Shown piece by piece: positions 17,542 to 25,312 of a stretch of DNA of 64,000 bases (position 1 is the stretch's first letter; every line of letters begins with the position of its first letter). Below the pieces are notes generated by a model. That model was not told the DNA's origin. It saw nothing but the letters and a program-made list of their open reading frames with translations, and did not search any database. Location: positions 141,469 to 205,468 of the forward strand of contig JAKLEN010000006.1 of NCBI GenBank assembly GCA_022711665.1, written 5' to 3'. This DNA comes from Acidobacteriota bacterium. Lineage in GTDB: Bacteria; Acidobacteriota; Aminicenantia; Aminicenantales; Saccharicenantaceae. The position numbers and the translations under genes were made by a program.

Positions 17542-17994
17542 ATGAAGAAAGTCGCGCTCATCCTTGTCCTTTTCGGCTGCCTGGCCGCGCCGATCCTGGC
17601 CGAGAGCAAGCACAATATCGGCGTCGGCGTCATCCTCGGCGAGCCGACCGGTTTGAGCTTCAAGCTCTGGAGCAAGCAGACCGTGGCCTGGGACGCCGGG
17701 GCGGCCTGGTCTTTCGTCAACGGCGGGTACCTGCAGGTCCACAGCGACTTCCTCCTCCACAATTTCAGCCTGTTCAAGGTCGAGACCGGCCGGATGTCGC
17801 TCTTCTACGGCCTCGGCGGCCGGGTCAAGTTCGCCGACGACACGACGGTCAGCATCCGCGTCCCCGTCGGCCTGGCTTACGAGTTCGAGAAAACGCCGGT
17901 CGAGATCTTCGTCGAGGTCGTGCCCATGCTCGACCTCATCCCGGCGACCGAATTCCAGATGGCCGGGGCCGTCGGCTTCCGGTATTACTTCTGA
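17542..17994 (+). CDS. Small exported protein, probable outer-membrane beta-barrel
   Basis: 150 residues with a clear signal peptide (residues 1-20, cleavage after ILA). The mature part alternates hydrophobic and polar residues and is rich in Gly, Phe, Tyr and Val. It ends in GFRYYF with a C-terminal phenylalanine, the mark of outer-membrane barrels recognised by BamA. About eight beta strands could fit, as in small OmpA/OmpW-like barrels. No family can be named with confidence and the function is unknown. The next gene starts 35 bp downstream on the same strand. Confidence 0.8.
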   Translation: MKKVALILVLFGCLAAPILAESKHNIGVGVILGEPTGLSFKLWSKQTVAWDAGAAWSFVNGGYLQVHSDFLLHNFSLFKVETGRMSLFYGLGGRVKFADDTTVSIRVPVGLAYEFEKTPVEIFVEVVPMLDLIPATEFQMAGAVGFRYYF

Positions 17995-18029
17995 TCGCCG
18001 GCCCGGCCGGCCGGTCGCTGACGGTTCCG

Positions 18030-19856
18030 ATGACCGCCGTTCCTCCGCAGGGCCGCGAACCGCGGAGGCGGACGCCGCCGCCGGCCCTGGCCGCCGTCCT
18101 CATCGTTCCCGCCGTCCTGGCTTTCCTCCTGCCGCTCACGGCGGCCCCGTCCGGCGCCCTGGCCGGGCGAAGGGCCGTCCTGGTCTCGCCCGGCCGGCTT
18201 CGTCCGGGCCTGCCGCTGCGCGTCCTGGCCGCCTTCGAGACCGACGCGGCCAGGGTCCGCATCTCGCTCCGCGGCCCCTCCGGCGAAACGAAGGCCGCCG
18301 CGCTCAAGAGGGGAGGGGGCCCGCCCTTCTGGACGGCCGCGGAATTCGCCGCCGTCCCCGACGGGCCGTTCACCGTCGTCCTGGCCGAGGGCCGGGAGGA
18401 GGCCGCCGTCGATCCGGCGCGGGCCTTCGACGCGGCCGGGGGCTGGTCCTGGGCCTCCGAGAGCCTCTACGCCGCCTGGATCGAGGCCCTGTTCGCCGAG
18501 GCCGACGAGCGGTCGACCTGGAAGGCCCTCCACGAGGTCACCCGCGACCGCGGGCGGAACATCCTCCACAACCACCTCGGCCTGGGCGAGGACGACGCCT
18601 CCGGACCGAACGCGTTGGTGATGACGCCGGACTGCGCCGACAATCCCTTCTTCCTGCGGGCCTATTTCGCCTGGAAGCTCGGCCTGCCCTTCGGCTTCCA
18701 TCAGGCCAGCTGGGGCACGCTGGAGACGCCGCCCCGGGCCGGGCGCTTCATCGACGGCGGGACGACCCGGACGCCGGGCGGAGGACCCGGCCGCTCGCCG
18801 GCGGCCATGCGGAGCCTTTTCGGCCTCATCAAGAATACCGTCCAGGCCGGCAACGGCCGGACCGCGCTCGACGCCGAGGGAACGGACTATTACCCCCTGC
18901 CGCTCTCGCGGCGGGCCCTCAAGCCGGGCACGGTCTTCGCCGACCCCTACGGCCACACCTACACCGTCGCCCGCTGGGTCAGGCAGACCCGCAAGTCCCC
19001 GGGCCTGCTGCTCGGGACCGACGCCCAGCCCGACGGCACGATCGGCGTCAAGAGGTTCTGGAAGGGGAACTTCCTCTTCACCACCGAGGGCGTCGTCGGC
19101 CAGCCGGGCTTCAAGGCCTTCCGGCCGATCGTCGTCGAGTCCGGCCGGCCGCGCCTCCTCGCGAACAAGGAGATCGCCGCGAGCGCCGATTACGGCGATC
19201 TCTCGCTCCAGCAGCGGAAGCTGGCCGCCGAGGACTTCTACGCGGCCATGGAGAAGATCATAAATCCCGATCCGCTCGACGCCGAGGCGGCCCTGGAAGA
19301 CCTGTTCCGGGCCCTCCATGAGCAGCTCATCGTCCGGGTCGGCTCGGTGGCCAACGGCGAGGCCTACATGACGGCCCATCCCGGCGCGGTCATCCCCATG
19401 CCCTCGGGCCCCTCGGTCTTCCAGTCGCTCGGGCCCTGGGAGGACTACTCGACGCCCAACCGCGACATGCGCCTGCTCATCGCCATCGACACCATCCTGG
19501 AGTTCCCCGACAAGGTCGCCCGCAACCCGGCCGCCTACGACGTCGGCGGCCGCAAGCCGCCCGACGAGGTCCGGCGAATGATCGAGAGCCTGTCGAAGAA
19601 GCGGGCCGCCGAGCTGTCCATCACCTATAAAGGGTCGGACGGCTCGGCGCGGGTCCTGACCATCGAGGAGATCTTCCGCCGGCAGGCGGCCCTGGAGACG
19701 GGCTACAATCCGAACGACAGCATAGAGATCCGCTGGGGCGCCCCCGAAGGAAGCGCCGAACGGGCCACCGCCCGCCGCCGCGCCCCGGCCGCGCAGCAGG
19801 CCAGGATGAAGGCCCTGCAGCCCTGGTTCCACAAGCGCCTCCGGCCCGCCGTCTAG
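18030..19856 (+). CDS. Exported protein of unknown function with a possible Cys/His active site
   Basis: 608 residues. An Arg-rich N-terminus and a hydrophobic stretch (about residues 20-45) look like an export signal. Residues 50-120 resemble a beta-sandwich. The central part has DCADNPFFLRAYFAWKLGLPFGF with Cys202, and later DPYGHTYTVARW with His309. A Cys at the start of a helix followed by a His on a strand is the arrangement of NlpC/P60 and transglutaminase-like enzymes, but no named family is recognised. The C-terminal half is helical and ends in a basic Ala/Arg-rich tail. It may be cotranscribed with the preceding beta-barrel gene. There is no clear ribosome site, so the start is tentative. 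Confidence 0.8.
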   Translation: MTAVPPQGREPRRRTPPPALAAVLIVPAVLAFLLPLTAAPSGALAGRRAVLVSPGRLRPGLPLRVLAAFETDAARVRISLRGPSGETKAAALKRGGGPPFWTAAEFAAVPDGPFTVVLAEGREEAAVDPARAFDAAGGWSWASESLYAAWIEALFAEADERSTWKALHEVTRDRGRNILHNHLGLGEDDASGPNALVMTPDCADNPFFLRAYFAWKLGLPFGFHQASWGTLETPPRAGRFIDGGTTRTPGGGPGRSPAAMRSLFGLIKNTVQAGNGRTALDAEGTDYYPLPLSRRALKPGTVFADPYGHTYTVARWVRQTRKSPGLLLGTDAQPDGTIGVKRFWKGNFLFTTEGVVGQPGFKAFRPIVVESGRPRLLANKEIAASADYGDLSLQQRKLAAEDFYAAMEKIINPDPLDAEAALEDLFRALHEQLIVRVGSVANGEAYMTAHPGAVIPMPSGPSVFQSLGPWEDYSTPNRDMRLLIAIDTILEFPDKVARNPAAYDVGGRKPPDEVRRMIESLSKKRAAELSITYKGSDGSARVLTIEEIFRRQAALETGYNPNDSIEIRWGAPEGSAERATARRRAPAAQQARMKALQPWFHKRLRPAV

Positions 19857-19906
19857 AGGGAGATGGGGGCTTTCCCCGCCGCCGCTTTTCGGTATAATGA
19901 AGAGCG

Positions 19907-20863
19907 ATGAGACACGCCCTGATCGTCGCCGTCGTTCTCGTCCTGGCGGCCTTCTGCTGCGGCAGCCGGCCGGGGGTTCCGGCGGCCACGGCCGAGTTCG
20001 ACGCCGCCTCGGCCTACGCCTTCGTCAAGGCCCAGGTCGACTTCGGGCCGCGCGTGCCCGGAACTCCCGCCCATGCCGCCTGCGCCGACTGGTTCGTCAA
20101 GACCCTGCGGCAATGGACGCCGGACGTCGTCGTCCAGGAGTTCAAGGCCCGGGCCTTCGACGGCCGGCCGCTCGAGGGACAGAACATCGCGGCCGCGTTC
20201 AACCCGGCGGCGGCGGAGCGCATCCTGCTCTGCGCCCACTGGGATTCCCGGCCGTTCGCCGACCACGACCCCGATCCGGCCAACCGCTTCCGGCCGGTCA
20301 CGGGGGCCAATGACGGCGCCAGCGGCGCCGGCGTCCTGCTCGAGGTCGCCCGCTGCCTGGCCCTGAAAAAGCCGGCCGTCGGCGTCGATATCCTGCTCCT
20401 CGACCTGGAGGACTTCGGCGAGCACGCCAACTGGCGCGGCCGCACCGAGGACTGCTGGGGCCTGGGCTCGCAGCACTGGGCCCGGCAGCCGCACCGGGAG
20501 GGCTACCGGGCCCGCTTCGGCATCCTGCTCGACATGGTCGGCGGGGCCGACGCCGTCTTCCCGATGGAGGGCACGTCGATGTCGTTCGCTCCGGCCGTCG
20601 TCCGCAAGGTCTGGGCCGTCGCCCGCGGCCTGGGGCTGGGCCGCTACTTCATCGAGGCCGAGTCCGACCCGCTCATCGACGACCACCTCTACATCAACCG
20701 CGACGCCCGCATCCCGACCATCGATATCATCGACTACGACGCCGGGCGGGGCGGCTTTCCGGCCAGCTGGCACACCGTCGGCGACACCCTGGACAAGATC
20801 GACCGGAAGACCCTGGCGGCCGTCGGGCGGACCGTCCTGGCCGTCATCGAACGGGAAAAATAG
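19907..20863 (+). CDS. M28-family metallopeptidase, glutaminyl cyclase-like lipoprotein
   Basis: 318 residues. Residues 1-18 with FCC look like a lipoprotein signal. The zinc-peptidase fold of M28 is clear: CAHWDSRP, GANDGASGAGVLLE (metal-binding Asp), LLDLEDFGE and WHTVGDTLDKID (metal-binding His). The combination of LLDLEDFG and DHLYINRDARIPTIDIIDYD is closer to glutaminyl-peptide cyclotransferases, which close N-terminal Gln to pyroglutamate, than to aminopeptidases. It probably acts in the periplasm on exported proteins. A TATAAT box at 19893-19898 ends only 8 bases before the start codon, suggesting a leaderless or very short leader mRNA. Confidence 0.9.
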   Translation: MRHALIVAVVLVLAAFCCGSRPGVPAATAEFDAASAYAFVKAQVDFGPRVPGTPAHAACADWFVKTLRQWTPDVVVQEFKARAFDGRPLEGQNIAAAFNPAAAERILLCAHWDSRPFADHDPDPANRFRPVTGANDGASGAGVLLEVARCLALKKPAVGVDILLLDLEDFGEHANWRGRTEDCWGLGSQHWARQPHREGYRARFGILLDMVGGADAVFPMEGTSMSFAPAVVRKVWAVARGLGLGRYFIEAESDPLIDDHLYINRDARIPTIDIIDYDAGRGGFPASWHTVGDTLDKIDRKTLAAVGRTVLAVIEREK

Positions 20864-20930
20864 GGAAGGAACCGTTCTCCTCGTCGTCTAATCCCATGTA
20901 GGCAAGTACGAGGAAAAAGGAGTCCCCACC

Positions 20931-21299
20931 ATGAAGAAAGCGACACTCGGCGTGCTGGCCGTCGCGGCCGTCCTGACCCTGGCCGTCTGGGCCGTCGACG
21001 TCTCCGGCACCTGGGAGATGAGCCGGCCCGGGCGGGACGGGCAGATCATGACCACGGACATCACCATCGTCCAGGAAGGCAGCAAGATCAAGGTCACCAT
21101 GCCGTCCTTCCGGCCCGAGGGCGAACCCATGGTCGGCGAAGGCACCATCGAAGGCAACGCCATCGCCTGGAAGATCGTCCGTCAGACCCCGCGGGGCGAG
21201 ATGATCATGGAGTACAAAGGCACCGTCGACGGCGCGGCCATGAAGGGCACCTTCAAGATGATGGACCGCGAGATCGAATGGACCGCCAAGAAGAAATAG
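20931..21299 (+). CDS. Small exported protein of unknown function
   Basis: 122 residues with a signal peptide (residues 1-21). The mature protein opens with VSGTWEMS and runs as alternating beta strands (TTDITIVQEGSKIKVTMPS, GEGTIEGNAIAW, YKGTVDGAAMKGTFKM). This pattern of G-x-W start and repeated strand-turn-strand units is shared with small lipocalin-like exported proteins common in Acidobacteriota. No enzyme motif is seen. AAGGAG precedes the start. A strong terminator hairpin follows at 21349-21385. Confidence 0.8.
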   Translation: MKKATLGVLAVAAVLTLAVWAVDVSGTWEMSRPGRDGQIMTTDITIVQEGSKIKVTMPSFRPEGEPMVGEGTIEGNAIAWKIVRQTPRGEMIMEYKGTVDGAAMKGTFKMMDREIEWTAKKK

Positions 21300-21348
21300 C
21301 CGAACGGAGATGGGCGCGACCTGCCCCGCGGCAGGACAAAAGCTCCGG

Positions 21349-21385
21349 AAAGGGACATGGGCTTCGGCCCATGCCCCTTTTTTTT
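21349..21385 (+). terminator. Rho-independent terminator
   Basis: GGGACATGGGC, a TTCG loop, then GCCCATGCCCC (one mismatch) and a run of eight T. It follows the small exported protein gene by 50 bp. Confidence 0.88.
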
Positions 21386-21394
21386 GGTTTTTTT

Positions 21395-21473
21395 CCAGAT
21401 TCCGGGAGGATCCCTCTCTTCGGCTTGGCTCCGTGCCGGCGCGAGAGGGAATCCCGGAGATGGGAGAAGAACC
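21395..21473. repeat. Imperfect palindrome, short copy of a MITE-like repeat
   Basis: The left arm 21395-21418 and right arm 21441-21473 are inverted. The right arm (GCGAGAGGGAATCCCGGA, then GGGAGAAGAACC) is almost identical to the right end of the longer element at 22869-23173. It precedes the aldo/keto reductase gene. Confidence 0.75.
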
Positions 21474-21527
21474 TTTTTCATTCAGGCGGCATGATATCGT
21501 CATGAGATCGGCAAGGAGGTGCTTTCG

Positions 21528-22862
21528 ATGAGAGAACGCAAGGGCATGGACCGCAGGGGCTTCATCAGGGCTTCGGCCGCGGGACTGGCCGGGGCCGGCG
21601 CGACCCTGGCGGCAGGGCCGGTTTCGGCCGCCGCGACGGCGGGGCAGGCGCCGGGCGCTCCGGCCGCCGCGGCCAAGGTCAAATCCTATAGGCCGCTGGG
21701 CCGGACCGGCTTCAAGGTCTCGGACATCGGCATCGGGACCTCCCAGACCTTCCCGACCGAGGTCCTCAAGGCCGCCCTCGACGCCGGCGTCAACTATTTC
21801 GACACGGGCGACGGCTACGGCCGGGGCCAGGCCGAGCGAAGCATCGGCGAGGCCATCAAGGGCCGGGACCGCAAGTCCGTGTTCATCACCACCAAGATCC
21901 GGTTCGACGGACTGGCCGACACGGCCGCCGTCGCGGCCAAGCTCGACCAGTCGCTGGAGCGCCTCCAGACCGGCTACGTCGACTGCCTCATGCTCGGACC
22001 CTCGACCGCGGCCGGCGTCAAGAACGAGCTCTACCATCAGGCCATGGCCGAATTCAAGAAGGCGGGCAAGGTCCTCTTCGGCGGCGTGGCCAGCCACGGC
22101 CCCCGGGTGCCCGGCCAGGGCGATCCGATGGAGGACATCATGCTGGCCGCGATCGAGGACGGCCGGTTCGACGTCCTTCTCTTCGTCTACAATTTCCTCC
22201 AGAAGGAGCCGGGGGAGAAGATCCTGGCGGCGGCGGCCAAGGCGAACGTCGGCACGACCATCATGAAATCGAACCCCCTGGGGCGCTATTACGACATGAA
22301 GAACCGCATGGCCCAGATGGCCAAGGACGGCCAGCCGGTCGACGACCGGATGCGGGGGGCCATGGCCCAGATGGAGGAGCAGATCCGGCAGGCCGAGCCC
22401 TTCATCCGCCAGCACGGCCTGAAGACGCCGGCCGAGATCAAGGCGGCCGCCCTCAAGTTCGTCCTGGCCGACCGGCGCGTCAACACGCTCAACCTGGCCT
22501 TCAACACCTTCGACGACGTCCAGAGCCTCGTCGGGCTCTCGAGCGCCGGGCTGAGCGGGGGAGAGAAGGGCCTGCTCGAGGCCTACGAGAGGCATCTCGG
22601 CTCGTTCTATTGCCGGCATGCCTGCGGCCGCTGCGAGGCCGACTGCCCGAACGGCGTCCCGGTCAACACGATCATGCGCTTCAACCACTATTTCGAGGCC
22701 CAGGGGAGCGAGAAGTACGCCATGGGCGAGTATGCCGCCCTGGAAACGGCCCGGGCCGATGCCTGCCGGACCTGCGGGGGATTCTGCGAAAAGGGCTGCC
22801 CCTACGGCGTCCCGGTCCGGACGCTCCTCTGCCTGGCCCACAGCCAGCTGACGATGTGCTGA
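21528..22862 (+). CDS. Tat-exported aldo/keto reductase with C-terminal cysteine clusters
   Basis: 444 residues starting at 21528 after AAGGAGGT. The N-terminus has a twin-arginine signal (DRRGFIRASAAG). The aldo/keto reductase TIM barrel follows: RPLGRTGFKVSDIGIG, YFDTGDGYGRGQAE, the Lys in ITTKIRF, and GGVASHG. The C-terminal 90 residues carry two cysteine groups, CRHACGRCEADCP and CRTCGGFCEKGCPYGVPV, which probably bind iron-sulfur clusters. Such fusions are usually exported oxidoreductases of unknown substrate, often with sugar-like ligands. It is flanked on both sides by copies of the same palindromic repeat. It is convergent with the GWxTD gene at the end of the big operon. Confidence 0.9.
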   Translation: MRERKGMDRRGFIRASAAGLAGAGATLAAGPVSAAATAGQAPGAPAAAAKVKSYRPLGRTGFKVSDIGIGTSQTFPTEVLKAALDAGVNYFDTGDGYGRGQAERSIGEAIKGRDRKSVFITTKIRFDGLADTAAVAAKLDQSLERLQTGYVDCLMLGPSTAAGVKNELYHQAMAEFKKAGKVLFGGVASHGPRVPGQGDPMEDIMLAAIEDGRFDVLLFVYNFLQKEPGEKILAAAAKANVGTTIMKSNPLGRYYDMKNRMAQMAKDGQPVDDRMRGAMAQMEEQIRQAEPFIRQHGLKTPAEIKAAALKFVLADRRVNTLNLAFNTFDDVQSLVGLSSAGLSGGEKGLLEAYERHLGSFYCRHACGRCEADCPNGVPVNTIMRFNHYFEAQGSEKYAMGEYAALETARADACRTCGGFCEKGCPYGVPVRTLLCLAHSQLTMC

Positions 22863-22868
22863 AAAAAG

Positions 22869-23173
22869 GCTCTTCTCCCATTTCCGGGAGAATCCCTCTC
22901 TTCGGCCAGGCTCATGGCCGGCACGGAGCGGACTCTGGGGAGCGGAGGTCAGGATCACGGCCGAGCACTCGAGGCCGGGATACTGGGAAATATCTTCGGA
23001 AAGCGCTTTCTTCCGATATCTCCCAGAAGCATGGCTCCGAGTCGCTCCGCCATGCTTCTGATGGTCGCTTCGATGACTCCGCTCCCTGCCGGTCCCCCTC
23101 TCCAGCAACGGGGATCTTCGAGGCAACGCCAATCGCCGCCGCGAGAGGGAATCCCGGAATAGGGAGAAGAACC
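22869..23173. repeat. MITE-like element of about 305 bp with inverted ends and internal hairpins
   Basis: This 325-base gap between two convergent genes has no reading frame of its own. Its ends are inverted: TCTTCTCCC...TCCGGGA...TCCCTCTC at 22871-22900 and the complement at 23141-23173. Inside, 23008-23053 folds on itself twice, including an exact 11-base pair, AGAAGCATGGC with GCCATGCTTCT. A short relative is at 21395-21473. It looks like a non-autonomous mobile or REP-like element. Confidence 0.7.
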
Positions 23174-23187
23174 GAAAAATAGGGAAG

Positions 23188-25272
23188 TCAGCGGCGCTTT
23201 TCGGCCTCGGCGATGCGGTCCTTGAGGGCCGTCTGGGAGGGATCGATCTCCAGCGACTTCTTCCACGCCGCGACGGCCGCGGCCCTGTCGCCGAGGGCCA
23301 GCCGGCTTTCGGCGATGCCGTTGAGGATCCTGGCGTTCAGGCCGAAGGACGAAAGAAGCGCCTGATAGAGCTCCAGGGCCTCGGCCTGGCGCCCCAGGGC
23401 CCGGCGCGTGTCCGCCAGCAGGCAGCCGAGATCGAAGTCCTTCTCCGCTTCCGGCAGGTAGGGCTCCAGGACGGCCAGGACGTCGGTCATCCGCTTCAGG
23501 GCGAGATAGGTCCGGGCCAGGTCGAGGGCGAAGGCGCGCACGCCGGGGCTGGCCCGGTAGGCCCGTTCGAGAAGGACGACGGCCTTGGCCTCATCGCCGG
23601 CGGCGGCCCACTGCCGTCCCAGGATGTTGTCGGTGAGCGAGGCCGGAGCCCCGTCCATGACGGATTGGCTGATGACCCAGGGCCTGGGCAGATAGCCGAC
23701 CCCCGAAACCTGGAAGTCCTTCGCCTGCCGGGCGATCTCCCGCCCGTCGCCGTCGAAGAGCGCGGCGACGATCCGATAGAACCCCGGCTTGACCGACTCG
23801 AGGGGGAAGGTCTCGACGAAATCGATATCGCCCGGGCCGGCCAGCGGCTGAACCTTGGCCGCGACGACCCCCTCTTCCGATTCCATCGTGAACCTGAGGG
23901 TCCCGGCCGGGCGCAGCTGCGGCGGGAGGCCGAGGGCCTGGGTGTGGGCGAAGAGACGCTCCTTGGTCAGGAACGTCTCGCCCGGCTGGCAATACAGCTG
24001 GAGATCGCGCACGACGTAGGGCCTGGGGCCGGCCGGGGCCGGCGACAGGCGGGCGGCGTTGAACGCCAGGAGCAGCGGCGCGAGCCGCGGCGCGGCGGCG
24101 GCCTCGACCTTGACCGCCCGTTCGAGGGAGGTGAATTCCTTGGAGACGGAGTTCTTCATCAGCACCGCCAGCCGGTATTCGCCGGGCAGGACGGGGAAGA
24201 CGCCGGAGAAGCTGAGCGGCCGCTGCCGCATCTTCTCGTACTGCTGGCCCGTGAAGCTGAGCGGCACCTTCTTTTCGAACTGAAAGACCGTCCGGCCCAG
24301 GCTGTCAGTGAGGATGCCGTTGAAGATCAGGTCCGTCGCGGCCCCGCTCTGCCCGCCGCCCAGGGAGACGCCGGCCGGCTCGATCAGGTAGTGGATGAAG
24401 GACGTCCCGGAGGCGTCCTGGAGGACCTGGAGCATCGAGCCGCTGTCGATGTAGTTGGCCGTGTACTCGACCTCGACGACGTCCTTGTACTCCCGGAACT
24501 TCCGGGCGTAGGTGTCCTCGACCGTCCGGTAGGCGGCGGCGTCGAGGTTCTGCAGGATGGCCATGGACATGAGGGACGGCATGTGGACGACCGTCTCGCC
24601 CGGCACGAAGGAGATCGTGGCCCTGGCCAACTCGGGCTCGATCAGGCTCAGGGCCTCGTAGGAATCGGCGTACTGCCCGGTGCTGCTCTCGTAATTGGAC
24701 ATCAGGCTCCAGGGCCCGTCTCCGGCCGGGTCGTAGAGGACCGGGTCGCCGCCGCCGTTCTTCTTGAAAAAGAGGAGGTCGATGGCCGACGGGATGCCGG
24801 GGGCCTCGAGCCCCTCGTACGACCAGACCTCGGATTCGTAGACGGTCGAGATCCCGGCGAACTGGCGCGTGGTCCGCGGGGGGCCGAGGATGATGTAGAC
24901 CTTGCCCCGGTCGGTCTTCCAGCCGGGGCGGCCGGCGCCCCGGAACATGCGGTTGACGTAGGTCAGCCGCTTCTGGTGCTCGTCGCGGAACTCGTTGACG
25001 TCCGTGCCCGGGGAGGGGTCGCGGTGCTTCCAGAAGGCCTCGATGAAGAGCTCCCTCTGGCGGTCGCTCGAGAGATCGAGGAAGACGTTCCGCTCGCCGG
25101 GGGTGATGATGTAGACGACCTCCTCCTGGAGCCAGGTCCGGTAGCGCTCGGGCAGGTCCGAGGGCTTCGTTTGAGGGAAGAGGAGGGGAGCCAGGCCCAG
25201 CAGGGCCGCGGCGGCCAGGCCGCGGGCCGCGGCGCCGGCGGCCGCCGGGCCGAAGGGAACGGAACGTCGCAT
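23188..25272 (-). CDS. GWxTD domain protein with C-terminal TPR repeats
   Basis: 694 residues starting at 25272, preceded by AAAGGAT. Residues 1-35 contain a signal peptide. The GWxTD domain spans about residues 45-170 (YRTWLQEEVVYIITPGE, FWKHRDPSPGTDVNEF, RGKVYIILGPP). This domain is widespread and functionally unknown in Acidobacteriota and relatives. A middle beta-rich part follows, and residues about 560-690 form tetratricopeptide repeats (ILGRQWAAAGDEAKAVVLLERAY and on). It is the last gene of the TonB-receptor operon, 40 bp after a GH172 gene. Its place there suggests a role at the cell surface linked to glycan use, but no activity is known. Confidence 0.92.
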   Translation of the reverse strand: MRRSVPFGPAAAGAAARGLAAAALLGLAPLLFPQTKPSDLPERYRTWLQEEVVYIITPGERNVFLDLSSDRQRELFIEAFWKHRDPSPGTDVNEFRDEHQKRLTYVNRMFRGAGRPGWKTDRGKVYIILGPPRTTRQFAGISTVYESEVWSYEGLEAPGIPSAIDLLFFKKNGGGDPVLYDPAGDGPWSLMSNYESSTGQYADSYEALSLIEPELARATISFVPGETVVHMPSLMSMAILQNLDAAAYRTVEDTYARKFREYKDVVEVEYTANYIDSGSMLQVLQDASGTSFIHYLIEPAGVSLGGGQSGAATDLIFNGILTDSLGRTVFQFEKKVPLSFTGQQYEKMRQRPLSFSGVFPVLPGEYRLAVLMKNSVSKEFTSLERAVKVEAAAAPRLAPLLLAFNAARLSPAPAGPRPYVVRDLQLYCQPGETFLTKERLFAHTQALGLPPQLRPAGTLRFTMESEEGVVAAKVQPLAGPGDIDFVETFPLESVKPGFYRIVAALFDGDGREIARQAKDFQVSGVGYLPRPWVISQSVMDGAPASLTDNILGRQWAAAGDEAKAVVLLERAYRASPGVRAFALDLARTYLALKRMTDVLAVLEPYLPEAEKDFDLGCLLADTRRALGRQAEALELYQALLSSFGLNARILNGIAESRLALGDRAAAVAAWKKSLEIDPSQTALKDRIAEAEKRR

Positions 25273-25312
25273 CGCTAGCATCCTTTCTCGCGCGGCGAGA
25301 TCACAGTATAGG

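Noticed and set aside
17985..19832. 615-residue minus-strand frame opposite the 608-residue exported protein
   Set aside because: The plus-strand product has a signal-like N-terminus and ordered motifs, whereas the minus frame is Arg/Gly/Glu-rich and repetitive.
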